The position numbers were made by a program, and so were the translations under genes. Shown here in pieces: positions 35,567 to 46,605 of a stretch of 64,000 bases of DNA. Positions within the stretch are counted from its first letter, which is position 1. Every line of letters begins with the position of its first letter. Location: assembly GCA_020152595.1 (NCBI GenBank), contig JAIGNY010002211.1, positions 878,905 through 942,904 of the forward strand. Reading direction: 5' to 3'. The DNA comes from Chiridota heheva. Taxonomy: Eukaryota > Echinodermata > Holothuroidea > Apodida > Chiridotidae. Below the pieces are notes generated by a model. It was not told where the DNA came from, searched no databases, and saw only the letters and a program-made list of their open reading frames with translations.

Positions 35567-36714
35567 TTTAGTTAACATTATATATAAACTTCTCTTGCGT
35601 TTTCAAAAGTTCACAAATATGCATAGTTTGCAGTTTTACCGCGGATAGTCATGCAGAATAGAAATCGTAGAAGCTCCCAAATATGTTGATGCATTTTTTA
35701 TATTTCAAGTGGCTCCAAAAACTAAATACTCATGCAACCATGGCATATTGTGAATCACAGCTTGTTGTGCGAGATATAATTTGTACAGTATGCAATCGAT
35801 ACTGGAGGGCCTGACCGAATCAAAATTCATTTATCAGTTTGTTTCCGCATTTATTTAGAGATGACATTAATTGCCAAACGAACTCTCTTGTTGCAATCTT
35901 CATATCTCCGTCATTACAACTTTTTTCTTGTTTCTTGATAATCCAATTTCCCTTTTTAATAATGTGCAACAGGAAATAAGCTTTCTAAAGACCTATTTAT
36001 GAATATATTTCGGCGGATCAGCTATGATAATGTGGACGTGTCATTTATTTATTCCCACACTAATAATACAAAGGTCTGAGCAAGCTGTAGCTCATCAAAC
36101 AAAGTATATAACCAACACACAAAATAATGGTGTAGAAGCTTACCTGTTCAAAGAAAAATATGTTTGATTGCTTGTTTTTGTTTTGGTACGTTTTGTTTTG
36201 TTTAAAGTTGTTGTTGTTTTGTTTTTTGTTTTTTTTTGGTCATAAAATGCAAGCAATACTAGTTTTCTTACTATCTAACAAGCGATTGCCTGTATTGATT
36301 GTAGGAAAATCGCTTCCATGAGTCAAGGAAGGATAAATCCATAGAAGCTTAAGCGGGGCTTCTCCCGGCCCCCATGGACCCAAGGAACTTTATAGTCCTA
36401 CAGGAAACTTGAAATTATGTTTTTGATGTTCTAACATGAGCCAACAAGTCGGTTTGTTCAAATCAACAAAGACAATTTTCGAATAAATGATAAATATATA
36501 AAATTCATTTCTCAACGATATACGATAACTAAAATGACACCTTTGTTCAGAGGTATATTCAGTGAGGGACAACTTGCCCCCTCTGGAGAAACTCGGTAGG
36601 TATAATGATTATAGCGGGATATAAACCAGTATAAAAAATCCTATGGTAGGCCTACATATCAGCAAATTAACTGTAAATTATTAATGTATAACGTTAAATA
36701 TTATATAAATCAAT
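35567..36714. other. intergenic, nothing recognised
   Basis: AT-rich, with a GT-rich microsatellite-like stretch at 36170-36240. No exon or element called. Confidence 0.5.
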
Positions 36715-37140
36715 TTTCTACATTTTGGGAATTTTTTTTTTAATTTTGGTCAATTTTCTTCAATTTTGTTTATTTTCGGGCACTTTTTCAATGTTTGGGA
36801 AATTTTCTTCAATTTTGGGAAAATTTCCTTCAATTTCGGGAAATGTTGCCAAATTTTACCAAAATTTCCAATAAATGTACGAAGATTTTTAAAAATTATA
36901 CCAAAATTTCCAAACATTTTACCAAAATTTCCAATAATTTTCCGAAATTTCTAACAATTTTAACCAAAATTTCCTTCCAATAATGTTATCAACATTTCCA
37001 AAATTTCTACCAAAATTTCAAATAATTTTACAAAACTTTCCAATAATTTTACCAAAATTTCTAATGATTTTACCAAAATTCCAATAATTTTACCAAAACC
37101 AATAATCTTCAATATCTTTACCAACCTTCATTATTTTCAA
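36715..37140. repeat. GGGAAATTTTC / ACCAAAATTTCC repeat cluster 3
   Basis: Left half reads TTTTGGGAAATTTTCTTCAA, right half the complementary sense TTTTACCAAAATTTCCAATA, so the array switches orientation at about 36850 and could fold on itself. Confidence 0.65.
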
Positions 37141-37539
37141 TTTTGTGTTAATACTTAGCAACAAACTTTACCCCCAACCAAGGAGAAAGCATACCCGGGA
37201 AGGTGAAATCTTATCAGGGGCAGCCTACCCTCTCCTAGATTCCGAAACCCCTCGATACACCCTATTTTTGGTAATTACTGTTAGCCCCCTTTGGAACCAA
37301 AAGCTGAATACGCCCGGCCACTGTTGTTTAAAAATTCGCAGGAATTACCAAAAAGACGACCGACCTCACTTTCGACCAGCGAGAGCACCTTTAATCTGTA
37401 TCTATTTCCGATATGAACACATGAACATGTCTCAAAATCCAAGCTGAAAATATTCATAACGGTATTGTCACCATATCAGCGACAGCGAAATCGGGGCACG
37501 TGCCCCCATTTTTCTCAAAACTTTAGAAAGTACCCTTTT

Positions 37540-37775
37540 CAGAGGTATGATATATCTGATCTGAAAGTAACTGTAATGACGTCCTTAAAATGACTGAAAT
37601 TGTGAACATGTATATTCTCACTTCAGCACTTACTACATCAGGTATTTCTACACAGAACTTTAAACTTGAATATCTCCTTAACGGAATAACTTTGTAGTTT
37701 ATTCATCATTTTGTTTCTAATTAAGTCCTCTTTCATATAACTGTATGAGATGGACTTTATTGAACTAATTCTCTC
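37540..37775. mobile_element. foldback MITE, right-arm fragment
   Basis: Similar to the right half of the elements at 163-722 and 17531-18064 (ACTTTAAACTTGAATATCTC, AAGTCCTCTTTCATATAA), ending near GAACTAATTC. Left half absent. Confidence 0.6.
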
Positions 37776-38639
37776 TTGCATCTTTAGCCATGAAACTCTC
37801 TAACTTAAATTGCAAGACAGATTCCTAACAATCCATTCCCTGCAAATAATGTTAAGAAACATTTCTCCTTACTTGCAAAATCATGGAAAGTTTAAAGCTT
37901 TTCTAAACAGCCGAAAGCTTTGATAGACTTAGAAACACTCGTTTGTTTGCAGGCTCTATCAAATTAGCTATGGACTTACCTGGTTATGGAAATATCTGGA
38001 AATAACAATCAACATATTTTTGAAAAGGCGTTTTTAACTAAATTTAAAATTTCTTCATAATCCAGTGTAAACATTTAACTTGATTTTGCTAATTAGAAAA
38101 ATTAGTAAAAAACAACTGAAGTTTAATTTTTAAAGCACACGACAGATCTCAAAGAGTGTCTCAAATTGTTCCCTATTTGGTACCTGAGGATGAAACTTTT
38201 TAGATATTTTTTTGGCAGGGAATGGGTTGCTAAGGAATTTAGGGATGTGAGAAATTTTAAATATGGATCAAAATTCAACAAAATTGGAGGCTTTTCATAG
38301 TCCTATAGCCTAACACTTATTACCTTTATCTGTCTATAGTGAGATGGTTGCCATTTCACATACTGTGCATGGAAGCTCCAATCGTTAGTGTTTTTTGCAG
38401 TCGAGTATAACTGTACGAGTTTGCCATTTACAACTTTCATAATCTTTACGGATGTATCTTGGACATGCTTGAATAAGTGATGTAGCCAGAGGGAGGTAAG
38501 GGGGGTGGGGAGGGGGAAGGGGGTGGGGAGGGGGAAGGGGGCTGTTGGAGCGACCACTTAAAAAAGACCCAGAGGAAACGCGAGAAAAGAGACGTTTAAA
38601 CAAGCAGTAGAAGTTAATTTAAGAAATTTGTCGATATTT

Positions 38640-38790
38640 TGGTAAGATATCCTGAAATTTGTCTGAAAAGGAAGGAAATTTCCCGAAAATGAAGGATTTA
38701 TCCCAAAAATTGAAGAAAAGTGTCCGAAAATGAAGGGAATTTCCTGAAAATTGTCCAAAAAAAAGAAAAATTTCCGGGGACCTTTGTCTT
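38640..38790. repeat. GGAAATTTCCCGAAAATGAA cluster 4
   Basis: Five or so diverged copies of a unit of about 20 bp, reverse oriented relative to cluster 1. A G-rich GGGGGAAGGGGGTGGGGAG duplication lies just left at 38497-38540. Confidence 0.6.
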
Positions 38791-38944
38791 TTTAATCATT
38801 ACACAATATGAACCACTGGTGCAGACATTCCATCAGTCAGTGGCGTCGGAAATATTTACTATTGGTGGGGCTGCACTAACGTTTGCTGGTGTTTATTGCA
38901 CGTTACGTTAGCGTTATCCGAGCGCAAAGTGCGTGGATCCATGG

Positions 38945-39440
38945 GCCTGCTGAAAGGGGTGAAGATCCTGGTAGGGATCCAGGGGGCGGAGGGGGCGGAG
39001 CCTCCGAAAGCTAGTGTATATTAACCCTTTTGAGGGCTTAAAATGATATAACTTCAGCCCATTTGTAGGAGTATTAAGACATAACTTTTTAAAGGAATTT
39101 TAAATTGGTGGTCCAATTGATGGAACAAATTGTAGGGGCTCAGGGGGCGAAGCCCCCGGAAAAGGTGCTTTTGAACCCTTTTGAGGGTCTAAAATCTAAT
39201 TTCAGCCCATTTGGAGGAGTAGTGAGACATAACCTTTTAGGGAATTTGCATTGGTGGGTCAATTGAGGGCAAAAATTGTAGGGATCCAGGGGGCGAGGCC
39301 CTCAAAAACTGGTCCAGTTTAACCCATTTGAGGGTCTAAAATATCTAACTTCAGCCAATTTGGAGGAGTATAGTGAGACCGGACTTATTAAGGAATGCTC
39401 ATTGGTGGGTAAATTGGTGGGTAAATTGATTGGAAGATGG
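38945..39440. repeat. tandem repeat of about 150 bp, three copies
   Basis: Units carry CCAGGGGGCGAAGCCCCC-like palindromes (38980, 39139, 39282), then AACCCTTTTGAGGG, CTTCAGCCCATTTGGAGGAG and TTGGTGGGTCAATTG. Units are spaced about 143-162 bp. Confidence 0.8.
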
Positions 39441-40219
39441 CGCGATAGACAATGAATTCCTAAAGCAGAAGCGGCGCTACCGCGATGAGAGGAAGATAAC
39501 GACCGTACTAGCCCGGGAGAGACGGGTCTTCCACGTTAAGAAAATAATGACACAAGCATTGTATAAAAGTACCTCTTGAAAGTAATTTTCTCCTCCAAAT
39601 CATAGCTAATGAACCTTAAGTTTATTTAGGGCCTACTTTTCATTTTGTTCGGCAGGCCCCCAAATATCACGCAGGTATAGTCTATATACATATAACACCA
39701 ATATAGTCTATATACATATGATTTAACCAAAAAAAGGGGGCTTGTGATAAGATTATACCACTGGGGATATATAATTTTATGGAAGCCTCAACTAAATTTG
39801 AAAGCATACGACATAAATTCAAAAAAGATCGGTTTGAATATTGCTAGTGGTGGCGGCCTATTTTCAATTGGAAAATTTAAGATTGAGAACCCGTAGTATC
39901 GGGAGATTTACGACCAAAACTTAAAACAATTGGACACTTTTAGAACAATATGCAGTAAAATTGTTTGTGATTTTTAATATCTTTTTTTCTCACAAATTGG
40001 GGCATATATTTGTGTGGGTATATACTTTGCTTGGGACCATAATTCTATTTAAATATGCCCCCTCCCTTCATCTCCTTCTCCCAACTTCCCCGTGGCTACG
40101 TCACTGTATTTTACTAAGAGAGTCTAGGGGAGCAGATCGTGCGACACTTTCAATCTCCTTGTTACACCCATGATTTTTTATCACGAACCTTGTTGTTTTG
40201 AGTTTAACAAGCGTTTTTT

Positions 40220-40910
40220 AAAGAATTAGTTCTGGTCAAGCAAGTCCATCTGATTGGCTAATTAAAGAGGACTTTAAAAGAAACAAAATGATGAAGAAAG
40301 CATTCAAATATCTGATTCCGTTAAGGAATAAGCAAGCATTTTTTGAAAGGATTAGTTCAGTGGTCAAGCACGTACATCTGATCAGCTGATATAAAAGAGG
40401 ACTTCAAAAGAAACAAAACGGTGAAGAAAGCATTTAACAAATCTTATTTCGCTAAAGAGATAAGTTTGGTATCATTTGTGTAGAAACGACTGAAATCAGA
40501 TTAGTTGTGACGCCATAGCCTTAGATTACTCAAATTCTGTCTGTATTCTATCATATTTTGTCTTACAATTTTTTGGCTTCAAATTTACTGGATATATCAG
40601 GAAGCAGTAAAACAAAATCTAGTCAGCTAGTAAGGATAATGATAATTCATCACATGAAGAAAATTTGAGAAAAAAAATTCAAATGGGGAAAATAGTCCAA
40701 AAAATAAATACATTTTTTTTTAAATACATTAACAGTTGCTAAAATTGTGAGATGAGAGCGCCTGTTAATTCTACACTTATTTAGGACAGAGCTTTCAACT
40801 TGAATATCTACCTAATGGAATAAGATTTTTGAATGCTTTCTTTACCAGTTTGTTTCTTTTATAGTTCTCATTCACATAAGATGGACATGGTTGACCACTG
40901 AACTAATCCT
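40220..40910. mobile_element. foldback MITE, copy 3, with a second partial head
   Basis: A full-length copy starts at about 40348 (AGGATTAGTTCAGTGGTCAA) and ends ACTAATCCT at 40910. A partial left end of the same family (AGAATTAGTTCTGGTCAAGC) lies immediately before it at 40222-40347, so this is a head-in-tandem or nested arrangement. Confidence 0.75.
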
Positions 40911-41535
40911 ATAATGAAAGCGTTTTGTCCAAACTGTTCGATTTATTTGTAGAAAGTTATCTTCTAGTCTTCTGTGCTTTGACACGGACCTTTATTTTGA
41001 GGAAATTTTCTTCATTTCGCTCAAGAAACATAAAGTTTGACTTGTAAGTCTTCCTTTTAAGAGCTACCTATGAGGGAGTTGGGATAACGTAAAAGATCCA
41101 TCTATGCTATTCTGTGAAGTATAGCTACTGCTAAACAAAATTGTTCCCTCAAAATTTCGGTTGCTCCCTCCTTCCCCCACAAAAACAAATCGTATCCTGG
41201 CTACGCCCAGATATTGGGGAAAAACGAGAAATGGCTGATCAACAGATCAATGTTTGCGGACTTTATGCTTGTTTGTTGTTGTACTGACATGACTGATGTA
41301 ATGGATGACGGCTCTTTGATATATATAATTGCTATAAATTTGGTCATTAGAGAAATATCTTTTGTTCGACTTTATCAAAACAGTTTTGTCGAACCTTCGA
41401 CAAAATTAAACAAAACCGATTATGGTCGAAAATATAAAAGATATCACCAGAGCCCATCAAGTTGTATGCTTCAAGAATGATCAATTCCTTACCCAATCAC
41501 CCTAATAAATGTCCTCAGAAAGCTAATGGTGCAAT

Positions 41536-42482
41536 CAGGGGCGTAACTTGACTTCGAGTGCAGGCGGAGGGGGTGTCTGCAACCACACAATATGGAAAAA
41601 ATAGGAACAGCTCCCTCCCCCTCCCCCTCCCTCTTCACCTCAACCAATGCCATCCGCGCCAGACATTTTACCAAACGCGGAACTGCGAAACAGTATGCAT
41701 TATATATGTTAACATTTAAAAAACAGACAAAGGGAAAATTTCTCCAATTGCTTGTTTTTGACCCTCAAAATGGCTTAAAACCAACACAAAGTTCCAAAAT
41801 GTACATAAAGAAATCAAAAAGCGGTCCAGGGGGCGATGACCCAGAAACTCTGAAGATTTCTTGAACTGAAAAAGTTCAGAAATGTAATTGCTGAACAGAA
41901 TCGATAAAAAGAAGACACTTTTAAAAATCATCATGTTAAAATCTGCTCAGATAAGCATTGTAACTGTTTAGGGTTACCATTTCTAAACAGAGAAGGGGGA
42001 AGAGGGGGCGCGATTTCTCCTAAAAATTGAGAAAAGTCGGGCAAAATTGTGCAGGCGTTCATGGGTTTGAAAGATTTCTTGTTTTTTGCCCCAAAGTAGC
42101 TCAAATTCAACACAAAAATCCGAAAATGTATTTGATGAAAAGAAGAAAATTGTAATGTTAAATTATACTCAGATAAGCATTTGGGCACCATTAACTACCA
42201 TTTTGGAACAGGCCGAGGAGAAATTTACCCTAAAAATTGAAAAAAATCAGCAAAAATTGACTTTACAAACAATATTTTTTAATAGGTTTATACCGGGCCA
42301 TTTTATTGCCCTACGAAATAGTCAAAATTGGAACTGCCCAACGATTCTTCTCTAGCAGCCTAGGGGATAAACACCCACACCCCCGATTAGTTACGCCCTG
42401 TATCCGGGCCCTACAAAATAAAACAATCGTAGCAGTCATGCATTGCTTGAGGACCCCTCCCTCTCCTTAAGTTACGCTCCTG
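41536..42482. mobile_element. non-autonomous hAT-like element, family D (CAGGGGCGTAACTT)
   Basis: Left end CAGGGGCGTAACTT, right end AAGTTACGCTCCTG, inverted with one mismatch. The 8-bp flank GGTGCAAT is identical on both sides (41528-41535 and 42483-42490). Length 947 bp. Internal open frames are short and unrecognised. Confidence 0.9.
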
Positions 42483-42761
42483 GGTGCAATATATTTTATG
42501 AATTGAAATACTAAATAACATCCAACATGTCCAACAGAAATAAGATCAAATTTATTCTTAGTCTTTGACAATCTATATCAATTCGTCCACATTAAAAGTC
42601 TCCCCGGAACCCCTCACAGAACACGTTCACCATTCCAATTTTGGGGAGCAGCCCCTAAGACCTACCAACCTTGTACACCAAACTGCCCATTGGATTTCGC
42701 CGTATATGGTACAAGTTCCATTTAACAGTTGAACGTATTGTGTTCTTTTCTTGTTTTTCAG

Positions 42762-42881
42762 ATTGCTGTGTATAGAGGATTTGTTGGGGAAATGGATAAC
42801 AATTTCATTTTAAGTCGAGAGATCGACCGACGATGCGAAGACTTGATGAAAATGTGCAGCGACTTCAAAAGGCAAATTTAT
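42762..42881 (+). CDS. candidate upstream exon of the APOL-like gene
   Basis: A 40-codon open block between a strong acceptor (TTCTTGTTTTTCAG) and a strong donor (TAT|GTAAGA), phase 0 at both ends. It encodes a charged, Cys-containing segment (DRRCEDLMKMCSDFKRQIY) with an internal Met at codon 11. Splicing to 45682 keeps frame with the APOL-like start region. The pairing is inferred from splice signals and phase only; I see no homology that proves it. Further upstream exons may exist. Confidence 0.4.
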
Positions 42882-43990
42882 GTAAGAAGTATAACTTATT
42901 CGCCGGTATAACTAAAAGGAATATTTCCATGTTTTTTTTTTGTAACCTTTCATTAGAAAAATATTTTAGAAACAATTTAATACAAAAATCATGTTGGCCT
43001 ACCAGGAAATATTTAAATTTTAAGGTATAAACGAATAGGAAGAGGCTCAGTATGACATCACAACAACACATTCTCCCACAAAGTTAATGTATTTTATTAA
43101 AATCTATCATCCTTATTTATTAGAAAAATCTGCTAGAAAAATAAATTGATGAAATTTAGGTATTCATATACATTGCCAAATATACCCTATATACTTCAAT
43201 AACTTTTGGCGAAAAAAATTATAATCATACAGAAACAACCAATTAACGTTCAAAGAAATACACAAACATTTGCAATGGAATTGCCTCTATGACATCATCA
43301 CACACGAATCCATCATACTGTACAAAAGCTTTAAAATGCAATTGGGAAATATTTAAAAATCCATATCTTCTGAACAAAAAATGATATCAACCTGATTTTT
43401 GTACCAAATTGGCTCTAAAAGTAAGCTCTTTCAAATTATTATTTTTTACAAAAACCCATAGGAGTATTCCTTTACAGGCAAACTTTTCTGAGAGAGGCAT
43501 TTGATATCTTCTTTGCTGGATTACATGTCAATTCCACCATTAACTGTACCGAAGTTCGGACATTCTCTGTTCCCTTTTTTATACCGAAGATAATCAAGAT
43601 TTGAGCTTTTCGAAAATTTTGCAATCAGAATTACAACAAATTGAAAATGGTAGATCGTTCGGAAATATCCCAGTTGGAAGGTACGTCATGAATCGGAACA
43701 TTTTATCCCTCTTGCCCTCGGAACAGGCAACCAATGCTTCTTATGGGATTTTTTCCAGGGGCAACAAAGGGTCGAGTATGGCAAGCCCCCCTCCCTTTCT
43801 TCTTGCACTCCACTTTTGAAAGGTAATAATTATGTAGTTTCAACCATCGAGTTTGCTAAACAAAGCACGTATTTCTGAAATCAGAACCAAAAGGTTTGTG
43901 GTTCCGATGCTTTTTTTCATATGCCGATTTATTTGCAAGTTTTGTATTAATTGTCATTTCATTGCATATCAACATACTAGCGAATATCAC
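42882..43990. other. putative intron of the APOL-like gene, left part
   Basis: AT-rich; no exon with both good splice sites seen. Confidence 0.4.
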
Positions 43991-44054
43991 AATTATATCA
44001 AATACTGAATAAAACAAACAATGCGATTGTTAAAATATATGCAATTCAACATTT

Positions 44055-45060
44055 TAATATTAAGCCCCGCCTACTCATTAATATGCATGATCTCGCCATC
44101 AAAACCTGCAGGGCACATCAGCATATCATGGGATATTTATGTACCACATATTAACTGAATCTCATGTATCGTTCTTGAGATACTGTGTTTTTAAGCTCTT
44201 TTCAACAAAATCATGTTAAGCCCTGCCCACTATGCATATTAATGAAATTCAAAATGTTGGTACCATGAACATGTACACACTAGCTAACATCATAATTACA
44301 CCGCATATAAAATAAAACAGACAAATGGTTCTTAAACTATCAGCATTTAAAGATTTTATCATTAAAGCCGCCTACTCATTAATTTGCATGACATCGCTAC
44401 CAAAAACAATAGGGCACATCTGCAGACCATGGACTATATGTGTACCACATATAAACTGAATCCCACGTTTCGTTCTTGAGATGTTGTGTTTACAAGCTTT
44501 TTTCAACAGTCATGTTAAGCCCCACCCACTATGCTTAAAAATGAAATTCAACTGAATATTTTGGTACCAAGAGCTGGTACACACTAGCTAACGTAATTAT
44601 ACCAAATATGACAAAACAAACAATGCGATTGTTGAAATATGAGCAATTCAAGATTTTTTACATTAAGCCCAGTCTACTCATTAAAATGCATGATCTTGCC
44701 ACCAAAAACAATAGAGCACATCAGCAGACCATGGGATATCTGTGTACCACATATGATGAATTCCATGCATTATTCTTGAGATACTGCGTTAACAAGCTCT
44801 TCTCAACAAATCATGTTAAGCCCCACCCACTATACATATTAATGACATTCAACATTTTGGTACTATGAACATGTACACACTAGCTAACATAATTGTACAA
44901 AATTTGAAACATATCAGTCATGCGCTTGTTAAAATATGAGCATTCTAAGATTTTATCATTAAGCTCCGCTTACTCATTAATATGCACGCTCTCGCCACCA
45001 AAATCAAGCTGGGTGTCACACAAACAAACACACCCATACGCCATCATGACCGCATAGGTT
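44055..45060. repeat. tandem repeat of about 300 bp, just over three copies
   Basis: Units begin with CCGCCTACTCATTAATATGC near 44066, 44368, 44668 and 44965. They share TGAGATACTGTG, TAAGCCCCACCCACTATGC and ACATGTACACACTAGCTAAC blocks. A lone unit lies at 33876. The array ends in CACAAACAAACACACCCATA. Confidence 0.85.
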
Positions 45061-45146
45061 CCTAATGCTATCGCATTGGAACCAAACAATGTGACGATAT
45101 ATCATTACCAATCAAGCTATTCGGTGGAATAATTACCAGTTTTTAA

Positions 45147-45246
45147 CCCTTCTCTACCAGCACCTTTTTGAAAATGCGCTCGGGAGGCGGAACCACAGAT
45201 GGGGCACCTAAAACGGCAATAAAATCGCCGCGTGGTAGAGTAAGGC
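45147..45246. mobile_element. piggyBac-type MITE 1, TTAA flanked
   Basis: 100 bp with ends CCCTTCTCTACCAG and GTGGTAGAGTAAGG (imperfect inverted), directly between TTAA at 45143-45146 and TTAA at 45247-45250. TTAA duplication and CCC-type termini are the piggyBac signature. Confidence 0.75.
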
Positions 45247-45385
45247 TTAATCAAGGGCTGATTATTGAAGGGTCCTCTGTCTTCCAAGCAGCAGGGTCTG
45301 CCCCGTTCCGCTTCAGTGACCCTGGGCCCACCAGGATCATGCGCCATATATTTTTGAGTTGGCACATTTTTCGCGGGTTGATTAA

Positions 45386-45491
45386 CCCTTACTCCACCAG
45401 CACCTTTTTGAAAATGCATTCGGGAGGCGGAGCCAAAGATGGGGCACTCAAAACGGCGATAATATCATATCGCCGTGTGGTAGAGTAAGCG
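45386..45491. mobile_element. piggyBac-type MITE 2, TTAA flanked
   Basis: 106 bp with ends CCCTTACTCCACCAG and GTGGTAGAGTAAGCG, between TTAA at 45382-45385 and 45492-45495. It shares the core GCGGAGCCAAAGATGGGGCA with MITE 1 and lies in the same orientation 139 bp away. Confidence 0.78.
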
Positions 45492-45544
45492 TTAAACATT
45501 TAAAACGGACAGACAGAAAGTGGCTCATACTCACACCAAGGAAG

Positions 45545-45625
45545 CTAGTAGTGTCTTTGCCTTGTGCGTCCTTGAAGTTAACTGCATCCATAAGGGGTTG
45601 GAGTTGAGTGCGGGATATGTGTATC
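45545..45625 (-). other. weak minus-strand exon candidate
   Basis: An open block PLMDAVNFKDAQGKDTTSFLG ends at a good donor context (GGT|GTGAGT) on the minus strand. No acceptor, start or partner exon was found and no family is recognised. Confidence 0.15.
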
Positions 45626-45681
45626 AGTTTATGGCACTTCCCAGTATATGTTCATTTCATTTTTCTATTATTTACACCTAG

Positions 45682-46605
45682 CTTCTTCAGCTGTGTGAAT
45701 CCCCGCATAAAACCAACATGGGGGAAAACAAATCAAACGGCTGCCCAATACTGTTTCAAAAAGACGACATCGACAAAATGATGAAAACGGCTGATGAGCT
45801 GGATTCGTCACGTCAGAACGCCAATGTCGCTTCGGTGATCGGGTCAACGACGGGTATAGTAGCAGGGGGTCTCTCCATCACTGGAATGATCCTCGCACCT
45901 TTATCTGGAGGTGCCAGTTTAGGCCTCACAATCTGTGGAGTTGGTCTTGGCATTGGAAGTGGTGTCATATCAGTGGGAAATGGCATATTTCAAAGTAAAT
46001 TTCAGAAGAAACGTAAAAGAGAACTTAAGGAAATTATGGAAAAATATGAACATTTTGCTCAAACCATGTATGCTTTTGTGTTTTTTCTAGGAGAATTAGA
46101 AGAAATGGATTTTAAGCAAATAAGGAAATTAATCAACAAAAATATCAAAGATGATAGGTTAATGGAAAAACTTATTACAATGGAGGGAAAATTATCATTT
46201 TTAAATATTGAACTACGGTCTTTGTGGGGCGATTGCAAAATGACCAATCTGTCAAAACTGAGAACAGCTTGTGAGCTATCAGGAGAATTTACTCATAGTT
46301 ATAATTCTTTTTTTGAAGTGGTCGAGAAGAGTGCAAAAGATAAATTCCTGGAGGATATAGAAATGATTGTAAAGCGCTGCGAAAAGTGGAATATGAAAAT
46401 GGTGAACTTTCCAACAAAAATAATGCAATATGGCATTTACGCAGCTAAAACATACGAACGTGTATATTTGCGGAGTGGAAACATCTGGTCAGACCTTCGG
46501 AAAGCTACCATGGAAAACTGCAAACACTCAAACACGGCTGCGCAGGGAGACTTAATTCAGGAACTTCCAACCAACGAAGGGGGTTTGATTGCAAAAAGCT
46601 TGCAA
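45682..46605 (+). CDS. APOL-like gene, main exon
   Basis: An acceptor-like TTTACACCTAG precedes 45682, and the frame is open from there through the Met at 45718 to the donor CAA|GTAAGA at 46605. A second possible acceptor (CTTCTTCAG) would start the exon at 45691, still in frame. If not spliced at 46605 the frame would end 12 bases on at TAA, losing the C-terminal APOL motif, which supports splicing. Confidence 0.8.

Noticed and set aside
38835-40107. A hAT-like element between CAGTGGCGTCGG and GGCTACGTCACTG
   Set aside because: Termini do not match well and no 8-bp duplication was found; they are probably ends of different decayed elements.
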